A DNA stretch of 64,000 nt from positions 1 through 64,000 of the forward strand of contig NZ_JBBOPI010000002.1 of NCBI RefSeq assembly GCF_038003525.1. The letters run 5' to 3'. Position numbers and translations under genes: made by a program. The DNA is from Solibacillus sp. FSL H8-0538 (GTDB lineage Bacteria > Bacillota > Bacilli > Bacillales_A > Planococcaceae). How positions within the stretch are numbered: position 1 is the first letter of the stretch; each line of letters begins with the position of its first letter. The notes under the pieces were generated by a model that saw nothing but the letters and a program-made list of their open reading frames with translations, was not told where the DNA came from and did not search any database. Positions 33,604 through 42,783 of the stretch are shown here, one piece after another.

Positions 33604-34980
33604 ATGTATATTTTAAAAAACGCAACAAAGAACATTAAAAGAAACAAAGGAAGAAACCTTTTAGTCGGTACGGTATTGGTCATTATCGCGATCACTTGTG
33701 TCATTTCATTGGTCATTAACAGTGCAACAAGTAGTATCCTAACCGATTATAAAAATCAATTTGGTAGTGAAATCAATGTTGAGCTGGATTATTCAAAACT
33801 TTACGAAGATGGAATGACCACAGATGTTCCCGAAGTAACGATAGATCAGCTTAAAAAATACGCAGATTCCGACTATGTAAAAGACCACTACTTTTATTTA
33901 GAAGCGCCTGCTGTATCAAAAATCAAGGCCCTAAATCAACAGGAGGATGCAGCACTGCAAGGTAGCGGAAATGCTGAAGGTGGAGCTCCTGATATTGGCC
34001 CTCCAAATTTAAAAGTAATTGGAAGCTCGTCCTATGAGTTGTTTGAAGAATTTAAAAAAGGCGAACGCAAAATAATAGCGGGCAAAATATTTGAAAAAGA
34101 TAATGACATTGTAATCAGTGAAGATTTGGCCCAGCAAAACAGGTTAAAAGTGGGTGATGCCATTACCGTTCGTTCAATGGCCGATGTGAATAAAGATGTC
34201 AGCCTTACAATCACAGGTATTTTTAAAGACCTAACAACAGACAACATGGGCGACTATGCTTTTAAAGATCCATATATGACACGAAAAAATGAAATCTTAA
34301 CGACTTACGAAACAGCAACAGGACTTGTAGGAAAAGAAGCAAGTACAATGTCACGTATTAAGTATTTCTTAAACTCCCCCGATGATTTAGATGCTTTTAC
34401 TACGGAAGCTCAAGGAAAAGGTCTAAGTGAGTATTACTCATTAACAAATAACGAATATCTGTATAAACAGATTGCAGGACCGGTTGAAAGCGTGCAAAAG
34501 ATAAGCACCGTTTTCTTACTCGTAGTGCTTAGTTTAGGTGGCATTATTCTGATTCTACTTAATCTTATTGCTCTTAGAGAACGCAAATATGAAATTGGTG
34601 TTTTAAGAGCGATCGGAATGAAAAAATTCCAGGTTATTAAATCCTTATTATATGAATCAATTCTTGTCACAATGGTTGCGGTTACTATCGGACTTGGCGT
34701 GGGGAGCCTTACAGCACAGCCTATATCAGATCAACTTCTTGCCGACCAAATTGAGCAGAGACAAGAGCAAATGGAAAATATGGGTGGGAATTTAGGCGGC
34801 TCCAATGCAGCTATGCCTAATACAGATGAAATCATTAACTCATTAAATGTTCAATTAGATGCAAGCGTTATTGTAGGGATGCTCCTTATTGGTGGCTTGC
34901 TTGTCATCATCTCAAGTGCAATGTCACTTGTGTATATCACGAAATATGAGCCTATAAAAATTCTGTCAGAAAGAAATTAA
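33604..34980 (+). CDS. MacB/FtsX-type ABC exporter permease
   Basis: A 458-residue permease with one N-terminal membrane helix (about 17-40), a large outside MacB-like domain and three C-terminal helices. The first of these begins near FLLVVLSLGGIILILLNLIA and is followed by the FtsX coupling loop RERKYEIGVLRAIGM. Pairs with the ATPase encoded 13 bases downstream. TAGGAGGAAC precedes ATG. Likely exports or extracts peptides or lipophilic drugs from the membrane. Confidence 0.93.
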   Translation: MYILKNATKNIKRNKGRNLLVGTVLVIIAITCVISLVINSATSSILTDYKNQFGSEINVELDYSKLYEDGMTTDVPEVTIDQLKKYADSDYVKDHYFYLEAPAVSKIKALNQQEDAALQGSGNAEGGAPDIGPPNLKVIGSSSYELFEEFKKGERKIIAGKIFEKDNDIVISEDLAQQNRLKVGDAITVRSMADVNKDVSLTITGIFKDLTTDNMGDYAFKDPYMTRKNEILTTYETATGLVGKEASTMSRIKYFLNSPDDLDAFTTEAQGKGLSEYYSLTNNEYLYKQIAGPVESVQKISTVFLLVVLSLGGIILILLNLIALRERKYEIGVLRAIGMKKFQVIKSLLYESILVTMVAVTIGLGVGSLTAQPISDQLLADQIEQRQEQMENMGGNLGGSNAAMPNTDEIINSLNVQLDASVIVGMLLIGGLLVIISSAMSLVYITKYEPIKILSERN

Positions 34981-34993
34981 GGAGAAAATGAAC

Positions 34994-35665
34994 ATGAGTG
35001 TATTAGCAGTAAACAACCTGTCTTATGTGTATGACGGCACTAAAAAGAAAGTTCTTAATAAGATCAAGATCGAATTTGAGGAGAAAAAAACTTATGCCAT
35101 CGTCGGCAAATCAGGCTCCGGTAAAACGACTCTTTTAGCTTTGCTTTCGGGACTTGACCTCTGTAAAGAGGGCGAAATCCTTTATAACGGTGAGAATATA
35201 AAAACCATTGATCGTGATCACTACCGTTCAAATAAAATCGGTGTTATTTTTCAAAGCTATAATTTGCTTACCAATGCTACAGCCCTTGAAAACATTATGC
35301 TCTCCATTGACATTAGCGGGATTAAAGTAGCCAATAAAAAAGAATATGCTTATTCCTTATTGCAAAGTGTCGGGATTGATCAAGAAACGGCCGATCGAAA
35401 GGTATTAAAATTAAGCGGTGGTGAACAACAGCGCATTGGGATTGCACGAGCTTTATCTCACAATCCTGACATTCTCATTGCAGACGAGCCCACAGGAAAC
35501 TTAGATACCGAAACGGAAGAAAGCATTATGAAAATACTCACTGCCCTTTCCGAAAATGAAAATAAGTGCGTCATCATTGTCACTCACTCCAAAAAGGTGG
35601 CAGATTACGCAAATGAAATTTGGGGCATTTCAAATGGCAATCTATCGCTTGTGAAGAAAAACTAA
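34994..35665 (+). CDS. ABC transporter ATP-binding protein (MacB/LolD type)
   Basis: ATPase of 223 residues for the preceding permease. Walker A GKSGSGKTT, signature LSGGEQQR, Walker B ILIADEPTGNLD and the switch HSKK are present. The second of two close in-frame ATGs (34994) has the better distance (9 bases) from AAGGAG. Part of the divergent operon controlled by the two-component system. Confidence 0.94.
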   Translation: MSVLAVNNLSYVYDGTKKKVLNKIKIEFEEKKTYAIVGKSGSGKTTLLALLSGLDLCKEGEILYNGENIKTIDRDHYRSNKIGVIFQSYNLLTNATALENIMLSIDISGIKVANKKEYAYSLLQSVGIDQETADRKVLKLSGGEQQRIGIARALSHNPDILIADEPTGNLDTETEESIMKILTALSENENKCVIIVTHSKKVADYANEIWGISNGNLSLVKKN

Positions 35666-35691
35666 ATTAGAGCAAGGAAGGAACTAAACTA

Positions 35692-37635
35692 ATGTTTGAA
35701 CTTAAAAATGTATCCAAACAATATAACGGCGAATTCGCTTTGGATAATATTTCCCTTACAATGGGAAAAGGACTGAATTTTATCGTCGGTGCTTCAGGTA
35801 GTGGTAAAACGACACTTTTGAAAATCATTAGTGGGATGGAACAAGATTTTGATGGCGAAGTTTACTATTGCGGTAAGCGCATTAAAGAATTAACGTCCAA
35901 TGAAAAAAGCTATTTTTACAACAATATTTTCGGCTTTGTTTGGCAGGATTTTAATCTGCTCGAAGATTCATCGGTTTTAGACAATGTGTTGTTGCCACAG
36001 TACTTAAAAAAGAAGAAAAATCAAAAGAACGCTGAAATGATTTTAAAAGACCTCGAAATAATTGACCTTGCGCATCAAAAAGTGAAATATCTTTCGGGTG
36101 GTCAAAAACAGCGTGTTGCTATCGCCAGAGAGCTTATGAAAGATCCACAGGTTATTATTGCGGATGAACCAACTAGTGCATTGGATGAAAAAACTGCAAA
36201 AACAACAATGGATATTCTGAAAGCGATTTCTAAAAACAGGACAGTCATCATTGTCACCCACGATACCAAGTTGATTGATCATAAATCAAGGGTTTTAGAC
36301 TTGGATGAGGGAGAAACGATTGCATCCCCACAAGAAATTGTAACTATAAAAGAAAGTCCTAAATACGGTGAAAGTCCTCGCTTATCGATCAAAAACGCTT
36401 TCTCACTCACGAAATCGAATGTCAAAAGGAAATTTAGCCGATTTTTAGTATCAACTCTTTCCCTAATGGTTGCAGGTACATTGTTGCTGACAACTGGCAA
36501 TGGGACAATCGAGGACAGTAGTCAAGGTGATTTTGACAAGCTGATTGATACTTATGGCGAAGGACTTAAAGATATAAGTATCATTGGCAGTTTTATGAGC
36601 GCTGAAGGTGCAAGCGATAATCAAGGAGAAACGCCGAACGCTGATGTTACACAGGATATTGGTGGTTTATATGATCACTATGTAGGGGATGAGCGCGTTG
36701 ATTTTACTGCTTTTTTACAAGCGTTTGATACTATCAAAATCACTGTTAGCGGCACAGAATATCAAATACAAGGAACAGGTACTGCTCCGTCGATCAATAC
36801 GTTAGTAGCAGGAAAAATGCCGACAGGTAAAGACAACGAGATTGTTGTTCCAGAAAATTTTGTTAAAACATTGGGCATATCAAACGAGCAAGCAATCGGC
36901 AAAGAAATTGATTTTAGCAGTGGTATTTACAATTGGGACACAGGTGAGCCTGTTTTAAAAGACGCATCCATTACCGCAACAATCGTAGGTGTTGCAGATA
37001 ATACTGTCTATTATGAATATGAAGGGGAAATGACAGCGTTTACCGTTGATGACTCTTTCTTCTTCAGCAAAGCTGCACTTGACGATTTGAGAGGACAAGC
37101 AGGAATTGAACATAACCCAATGAATTTTCTTATTCGAGCAAAGACGCCTACTGATATGATTGCCATTAAAGACGAACTTAACGCAAATGGCATTGTACCT
37201 CTTGGCAGATTTGAGCTAGTTGAAGATATTGTTAGATTAAATGAGCAAACAACCGAACAGTCCAACTCCGCCAGTATGTTCATAGGAATTTTGTCTGTCG
37301 TTATGGTTATTGCGATTTCCCTTATCACAGGTTTTATGAGAAGAAGAGAATTTGCAATTTATAAAGTCAGTGGCTTTACCAATACTCATTTGAGTCTGCT
37401 TAACTTGACCGAAAAAATAACAGAATTCATGACAGCAAGTTTGTTACTGCTTATTACATCACCGCTGATCAATATGGCTACGAAAGGCTTGTTCAGCGCA
37501 AGTATGCTAAATTCTAAGATGTTGTTTTCGGGCGTGCTATTGATTGCTTTAGTAGGCGTTGTTGCTTACTTTACAACGGCAATCGCCATCCTAAAGACGA
37601 ATACAACCACAGCTTTGAAGACAGGTGACCGATAG
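35692..37635 (+). CDS. Fused ABC ATPase-FtsX permease 1
   Basis: A 647-residue fusion. Residues about 1-220 form an ATPase (Walker A GASGSGKTT, signature LSGGQKQR, Walker B VIIADEPTSALD). After a linker and a membrane helix near 245-265 comes a long outside domain. Three helices and an FtsX loop (RRREFAIYKVSGF) end the protein. Such fusions are usual in Gram-positive peptide-resistance exporters. Its stop overlaps the next start by one base, so it may pair with that second fusion as a heterodimer. Confidence 0.92.
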   Translation: MFELKNVSKQYNGEFALDNISLTMGKGLNFIVGASGSGKTTLLKIISGMEQDFDGEVYYCGKRIKELTSNEKSYFYNNIFGFVWQDFNLLEDSSVLDNVLLPQYLKKKKNQKNAEMILKDLEIIDLAHQKVKYLSGGQKQRVAIARELMKDPQVIIADEPTSALDEKTAKTTMDILKAISKNRTVIIVTHDTKLIDHKSRVLDLDEGETIASPQEIVTIKESPKYGESPRLSIKNAFSLTKSNVKRKFSRFLVSTLSLMVAGTLLLTTGNGTIEDSSQGDFDKLIDTYGEGLKDISIIGSFMSAEGASDNQGETPNADVTQDIGGLYDHYVGDERVDFTAFLQAFDTIKITVSGTEYQIQGTGTAPSINTLVAGKMPTGKDNEIVVPENFVKTLGISNEQAIGKEIDFSSGIYNWDTGEPVLKDASITATIVGVADNTVYYEYEGEMTAFTVDDSFFFSKAALDDLRGQAGIEHNPMNFLIRAKTPTDMIAIKDELNANGIVPLGRFELVEDIVRLNEQTTEQSNSASMFIGILSVVMVIAISLITGFMRRREFAIYKVSGFTNTHLSLLNLTEKITEFMTASLLLLITSPLINMATKGLFSASMLNSKMLFSGVLLIALVGVVAYFTTAIAILKTNTTTALKTGDR

Positions 37636-39431
37636 TGATACAGATCAATAACCTTTCAAAGCGATATGATCATTCTCTTATTCTCGATGATACAAGTTTT
37701 ACCTTTCCGAGCAAAGGACTTGTTTGCCTTTTAGGGGCATCGGGTTCCGGGAAAAGCACGCTGCTTAACATGGTTGCCGGCTTCGACAGCGATTACAGCG
37801 GTGATATTACGGTTTGGGGTACTTCAATCAGCAAAATGAATGCCGATGAATTGTGTGCGTATCGCAGAGAAAATATCGGGTTTATCTTTCAAAACTACCA
37901 TCTTTTAAGCGGATATACCGTTCTTGAAAACATCTTGCTTTCTTGTGAGCTAAATACTGCAAGTGAAGAAGAAAATAGTGAAAATGCCAAAGAACTGCTA
38001 AATAAACTGGGCTTATCACAAAAGACTGATGAAAAAATCGAAAATCTTTCGGGTGGTCAAAAGCAACGAGTGGCGATTGCAAGAGCGTTGATTAGTAATC
38101 CTCGTATCATCTTGGCGGATGAGCCGACAGGAGCATTAGACCGTAAGAACTCGAATGAAATTATGGAACTTTTAAAAGAGATTTCAAAAGACCGTTTGGT
38201 GATTGTCATTACGCATGATCAAAAGATTTGTAGCTTGGCAGATGAAGTCATTCACATTGAAAACGGCAAAATGATTGCTAAAGAGACCGACATTCAACCA
38301 GCTCTTACTAGTAATAATAAACTCAGTATCAATAACCCGATTAAAATAGCTGCGTTCAAGCGAGGGCTTAAGAACTTCAAAGTGAATATTACACGCTATA
38401 TGGCTGTCAGTTTGGCAATTTCCATTGGTATCCTTGTATTTATGTTGTCTTTATCTTCTGGGAATATAATGGACAAGAATATTTCGGATTTTCAAGATAA
38501 AAACACTGCCTTTAACAACGGTTATATTAAAGGTGAGGATGATGGAACAGTTATTGACTTGTTGAAATCCGATGAGCGTATCGAAAATGTGTATTATCAA
38601 TACAAAATAACGGATGTAACGTTAAAGTTGGGCGATAAAACGGAAGCTTTAGCAGAAAAATACCCAATGGCAAAGGCTACTGAAAAGATGTCATATGGTG
38701 CTATGCCCAAAATAGGTAAAAAGGAAATAGCACTTAGTCCGAGCCTCGCTAAAAAATTTGAAAATGATATTAGTAGTTTGATTGGTAAAGAAGTTACCTT
38801 AAATTATGCGGGTCAAGAATACACGCTTACGATAAGCGGTATTTTCAATGCAGGGTACGATGATTTCTTTGTAAGCTCCTATATCGAACAGGAATTTTAC
38901 CAAAATGTGAAAAACGAAAAAAACTACTCAATCAGTTATGATGTAAAGAACTTTGAAGATATTGTGCCAGTTAGTCAAATGCTTACTGATAAAAAAGTCG
39001 ACAGTAAAACTGCAGCCAAAGAAGTAGAAGTTTTGCAAAATACATTTAACAATCTTAGCCGTTTGTTCTTAATCGTTTCTATTTTAATCTTAGCAATTGG
39101 TTTGTTGATCAGTACCGTATTACTGATCAAACTGCAAAATTCAAGATACAAGGAAATAGGGCTGCTGTCCGCTTTGGGCTTTAATAAAGGTACCATACGG
39201 AAAATAATTATCAGTGAAAATTTACTTTTAGCAGCCATGTCAGCTATTTCTCAAGCTGTCCTCATTGGCTGTACGTATTTAGTCGGCCTGATTTTCAATT
39301 GGGCTTTGATCATCACCCCATTCCAAATCGTACTATCAATCCTTTCCACAGGTGTTGTTGTTATTGGAATGAGCATGATCGCGAGCCACAAGTTAATTCA
39401 GACAGAGCCTGCTGTCGCGTTGAGAAAGTAA
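37635..39431 (+). CDS. Fused ABC ATPase-FtsX permease 2
   Basis: A 598-residue fusion with the same order: ATPase (GASGSGKST, LSGGQKQR, ILADEPTGALD), helix at about 255-275, outside domain, and three C-terminal helices with loop KLQNSRYKEIGLLSALGF. GTG start overlaps the preceding stop. The two fusions are diverged paralogues rather than a recent duplication. A terminator follows. Confidence 0.92.
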   Translation: MIQINNLSKRYDHSLILDDTSFTFPSKGLVCLLGASGSGKSTLLNMVAGFDSDYSGDITVWGTSISKMNADELCAYRRENIGFIFQNYHLLSGYTVLENILLSCELNTASEEENSENAKELLNKLGLSQKTDEKIENLSGGQKQRVAIARALISNPRIILADEPTGALDRKNSNEIMELLKEISKDRLVIVITHDQKICSLADEVIHIENGKMIAKETDIQPALTSNNKLSINNPIKIAAFKRGLKNFKVNITRYMAVSLAISIGILVFMLSLSSGNIMDKNISDFQDKNTAFNNGYIKGEDDGTVIDLLKSDERIENVYYQYKITDVTLKLGDKTEALAEKYPMAKATEKMSYGAMPKIGKKEIALSPSLAKKFENDISSLIGKEVTLNYAGQEYTLTISGIFNAGYDDFFVSSYIEQEFYQNVKNEKNYSISYDVKNFEDIVPVSQMLTDKKVDSKTAAKEVEVLQNTFNNLSRLFLIVSILILAIGLLISTVLLIKLQNSRYKEIGLLSALGFNKGTIRKIIISENLLLAAMSAISQAVLIGCTYLVGLIFNWALIITPFQIVLSILSTGVVVIGMSMIASHKLIQTEPAVALRK

Positions 39432-39445
39432 GATAGTTCATGATG

Positions 39446-39475
39446 TAGTGCCCACATATTTTTCCGTGGGCACTA
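39446..39475 (+). terminator. Terminator closing the ABC fusion operon
   Basis: TAGTGCCCAC and GTGGGCACTA pair around a 10-base loop, then TTT. It separates the four-gene operon from the next ABC pair. Confidence 0.75.
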
Positions 39476-39610
39476 TTTGCATTTACGCTACTTTAATCAA
39501 AGCTCCACGGCGAAATAATTACAGAATTACTTCAACTGTAATCATTTGTTCATCTTCAGTTCAGATAGGCCCTGTATTCTATGAGTATCAACAGATTGGA
39601 GGGGTTAATT

Positions 39611-40645
39611 ATGAACCTCGCTTGGAAAGATATTAAGAAAAATAAAGTAAAATTTTTGATTTTAGGTTCCATTGTATTTCTCGTTAGTTTACTAACTTTT
39701 ATTATTTCTGGTTTGGCAAATGGCTTATCACAAGACAATGCTGCCCTCATTAAAGATTTACCCGAAGGACAATTTTATATGAGTGCAGACGCAGATGAAA
39801 CATATACTCTGTCAAGAATCGATCGTAGTATCCAAGATGAACTATTAACCAATCAAAAGGATGCTGTCGCGTTCTCAATTCAAATGGGCTTTGTAAATGA
39901 TGCGTCGGATAAGCAGCAAGGCGTAGCTTTTGTGACCTCTACTGATTCAAAGTTATTTGAAAATGTGAAACCTGGGGAAATACTATTAGATAGCTCATTG
40001 AAGGAAGCAGGTATAAAAGTAGGCGATACCTTAACGAACAATCAATTTAGTGGCGAGTTTGTTGTAAAGGGCTTTGTCGATCAAAAGAAATACAGTCATG
40101 CCCCTGTTGCTTATATTAGTATGGAGGATTACAAAGAAATGTACCGCGTGGAAGCAATGCAACTTGTTTTCGTGCCGGATGGGGATGTTTCACATGAAAT
40201 TGATGGATTACAGTCATTTTCTACTAAAGAGTTCCTAGGTACAAACCCAAGTTATAGCGCAGAACAGATGTCTTTAAATATGATTATTTGGTTTTTAGTC
40301 GTCATTAGTGGCATGTTGTTTGCAATCTTCTTCTACATGATGAACGTTCAAAAAATTGGGTTATACGGTATTTTAAAAGCAATTGGGTTAAAAACAAGTA
40401 CGTTATTCAAAATGATTTGGACGCAAATGCTGGTTATTACCGTCATTTCACTGATTCTGTCGGTTACACTCAGTCAAGTTTTCAATATGATTGCACCAAA
40501 AGGAATGCCTTTTAGTTTAACCTTTGAAACAACGACGCAATTGTCCATCGTTTTCTTAGTTATCGGATTTATCGGCGCGACACTCTCAGGTATACAAATC
40601 AAAAAAATCGAACCATTACAAGCGATACAGCAAGGAGAGGCTTAA
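39611..40645 (+). CDS. FtsX-type ABC permease
   Basis: A 344-residue permease: N-terminal NLAWKDIKKNKVKFLILGSIVFL, outside domain about 40-230, then three helices with the coupling loop NVQKIGLYGILKAIGLKTS. ATG at 39611 follows GGAGGGG; the longer frame has no good site. One base separates it from the ATPase gene. Similar to small LolCE/DevC-like exporters of unknown substrate. Confidence 0.92.
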   Translation: MNLAWKDIKKNKVKFLILGSIVFLVSLLTFIISGLANGLSQDNAALIKDLPEGQFYMSADADETYTLSRIDRSIQDELLTNQKDAVAFSIQMGFVNDASDKQQGVAFVTSTDSKLFENVKPGEILLDSSLKEAGIKVGDTLTNNQFSGEFVVKGFVDQKKYSHAPVAYISMEDYKEMYRVEAMQLVFVPDGDVSHEIDGLQSFSTKEFLGTNPSYSAEQMSLNMIIWFLVVISGMLFAIFFYMMNVQKIGLYGILKAIGLKTSTLFKMIWTQMLVITVISLILSVTLSQVFNMIAPKGMPFSLTFETTTQLSIVFLVIGFIGATLSGIQIKKIEPLQAIQQGEA

Positions 40646-40646
40646 T

Positions 40647-41333
40647 ATGACGCTATTTACAATTGATAATGTTCGAAAAACGTTTACGAACGGAGAAGTA
40701 TCGGAAGAAATACTAAAAGGAATCAACCTTACCCTTAGAGAAGGTGAAATTACCGCATTAGTGGGTGCATCAGGCTCTGGTAAAAGTACACTCCTTACAA
40801 TCGCTGCGGGACTTCAACCGTCATCCGATGGGCAAGTTCGATTCGAAGGCAATAATATGACTGCCATGAGTGCAGAGCAAGTTCGAAAAGTACGCGCAAG
40901 TAAATTTGGCTTTGTTTTTCAATTTGCACACCTGGTTCCTTTCCTTACTGTAGAAGAACAACTACTGCTAATGCTAGACGTTTCTGAATCGAAATTAAAG
41001 AAACACGAAAAAAACAAGGAAGTGAATCGCATCCTCCAATTAGTTGGAATGGACCATCGAAAACAGGCCTACCCTTCTTCATTGTCAGGTGGGGAGAAAC
41101 AACGGGTGGCTATTGCCCGCGCAATAATTCATAAACCGAAAGTTCTTTTCGCCGATGAACCCACGGCAAGTTTAGATTCCAAGCGCTCGAAAGATGTGAT
41201 GATGTTGATCAGAGATTTAACGAAAACACTAAACATTACTACGCTAATGGTGACACATGATGAAGAAATGCTCTCTTATGCGGATCAAATCATCAAAATG
41301 AGCGATGGTCTAATTGTGCAAAATGTAGATTAA
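40647..41333 (+). CDS. ABC transporter ATP-binding protein (LolD/DevA type)
   Basis: A 228-residue ATPase partner of the preceding permease. Walker A GASGSGKST, Q-loop FVFQFAHLVPFL, signature LSGGEKQR, Walker B VLFADEPTASLD and switch THDEE are all present. Followed by a terminator. Probably a separate two-gene operon placed next to the two-component-linked exporters. Confidence 0.94.
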   Translation: MTLFTIDNVRKTFTNGEVSEEILKGINLTLREGEITALVGASGSGKSTLLTIAAGLQPSSDGQVRFEGNNMTAMSAEQVRKVRASKFGFVFQFAHLVPFLTVEEQLLLMLDVSESKLKKHEKNKEVNRILQLVGMDHRKQAYPSSLSGGEKQRVAIARAIIHKPKVLFADEPTASLDSKRSKDVMMLIRDLTKTLNITTLMVTHDEEMLSYADQIIKMSDGLIVQNVD

Positions 41334-41362
41334 ATCCTACACTTCAATCTAACATTTCGAAC

Positions 41363-41393
41363 TACCACAGCCTTTTGGGTTGTGGTTTTTTTG
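41363..41393 (+). terminator. Rho-independent terminator
   Basis: ACCACAGCC and GGGTTGTGGTTTTTTT form a stem with a T run 30 bases past the ATPase stop. Confidence 0.9.
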
Positions 41394-41399
41394 CGGATA

Positions 41400-41470
41400 A
41401 AAATGGTGCCATTCTTCTCAAAAACTTTTCCATTCTGCGCAAACCGCAATCGAAAAGAAACCGTATTTCG
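41400..41470 (+). repeat. Relic of the 3' end of the MerR-like coiled-coil family
   Basis: GCCATTCTTCTCAAAAACTT and TTCCATTCTGCGCAAACCGC match the DNA that encodes PFFxKLFxSxQ in the gene at 5256 and the relic at 46930. No frame is open. Confidence 0.6.
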
Positions 41471-41560
41471 TTGCCTCTATGCTCGTGATGAACGCTTTTC
41501 TGAGCAGCGTAATTCAACCAAGCGTATCCAAATCTTTTAGAAGCGTACATAAACACAATG

Positions 41561-41589
41561 AAGCCCCCTAAACGTTAATTTAGGGGGCC
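41561..41589. terminator. Hairpin of the CGTTAATTT-loop family
   Basis: AAGCCCCCTAAA and TTTAGGGGGC pair, 46 bases past the Abi gene stop on the minus strand. Confidence 0.65.
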
Positions 41590-41634
41590 TATCCATTTCA
41601 TCTATAATCGGTGGTTAATAAAATTAAATAGATG

Positions 41635-42594
41635 TTATATTAATTCGTTCCATTTGTCCACTAATCCCATTTCTAACAGAATAGCGTCGAAACTAATGGA
41701 ATTAAACTTAGGTGAGTAAGTACAAATTATCTTAGTAATATTTTTAATCATTTTCTGATGTTCCTTTTTAGGCAATACGAGTTTCAAAAAGGATAGTACC
41801 GTAAAAATATTCCCTTTATCTAGTAAATGAATTCCAAGAGATAAGGCTTTGGCGATATCCGCAGAAGGAGCAGGCTTATGTAATTTGAAATTATAAAGAC
41901 GCTCTTCGTGAGCACATACATTTCTAAAATACGTTACAGTTTTCAAAGTGCTTTCTAACATATCCGGTGTATAGTGAATTACGTTCCCATAATCGCGTTT
42001 ATAAGAAATAGCAAAATCTTTAGCGATGGTATTCTGTAGCGAGTTGTCGAGGCAACTGTAGAAATACTGCATGTTTCCAATTGTCAAATAGTTTACTAGC
42101 ACCCACAAAGGTACACCATCATGTTTGTCCAAATAATGCGCAATCGATCCTTTTTTCTTTCCATTTTTTGAAATAGTATTTGAGATGGTGGAAATTAAAC
42201 TTAAAACGTCTTTTAATTTAGTTTGATGGCGCGTATAGTTTTTTAAAATTAAATACGCATGTGGTTCTTTGTATTTTTCAGAAAAACGATAGGCAATTTT
42301 TGATTTTATATTAGATTCAAATTTTAAAAGGTATTCTAATAGAGTATTTCTCAAATCTCTATCGAAACTATATAATTCATAGATTTCTTCAAATGTAGCA
42401 TTAGGTATGTAAGTTTCGGGTATTTTATTTTTCGCTATCGCATCCTTTACTAAAAAAAAGTCCTTGTAGCCGTTTATTACAGCATAATAGCTTTCATTTT
42501 CAAGGATACGTAACGCTTTAGAGCCATTGTTTATTTTAAGACCCCTAGCTCTTAAAATTGCTAATTGTTGGCGATGAGTTTTAAATGGTTTCAA
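41635..42594 (-). CDS. Abi_2-family (AbiD/F) abortive infection protein
   Basis: A 319-residue protein of the Abi_2 family that aborts phage infection. The N-terminal KTHRQQLAILRARGLKI and LRILENESYYAVINGYKDFF are the family openers. RNVCAH near residue 222-227 fits the Rx4-6H site of HEPN ribonucleases, so RNA cleavage is the likely activity. The upstream spacing is short and AGGGGTG precedes the start region. A lone defence gene; flanked by relics of the MerR-like family on both sides. Confidence 0.88.
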   Translation of the reverse strand: MKPFKTHRQQLAILRARGLKINNGSKALRILENESYYAVINGYKDFFLVKDAIAKNKIPETYIPNATFEEIYELYSFDRDLRNTLLEYLLKFESNIKSKIAYRFSEKYKEPHAYLILKNYTRHQTKLKDVLSLISTISNTISKNGKKKGSIAHYLDKHDGVPLWVLVNYLTIGNMQYFYSCLDNSLQNTIAKDFAISYKRDYGNVIHYTPDMLESTLKTVTYFRNVCAHEERLYNFKLHKPAPSADIAKALSLGIHLLDKGNIFTVLSFLKLVLPKKEHQKMIKNITKIICTYSPKFNSISFDAILLEMGLVDKWNELI

Positions 42595-42714
42595 TTTATT
42601 AATTCACCCCTAAACAGAAAAATGGCCCATACCTCGTAAGGAAATGGACCGGATCGGTAAGATCATTATAGTATATGTAAAATGCATTATCAAGATACTG
42701 ACAAAATAATAAAC

Positions 42715-42778
42715 GTACTATCCCACACTGGAAGTGGAGGTTGGTTTGATGTCACCGATGGACAGTTACGTTTATAAA
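42715..42778 (+). repeat. Relic of the HTH part of the MerR-like family
   Basis: GTTGGTTTGATGTCACCGAT and nearby bases match the DNA for GWFDVTDAQLRY in the genes at 2403 and 5256, with frameshifts. Only about 60 bp survive. Confidence 0.8.
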
Positions 42779-42783
42779 TAACC

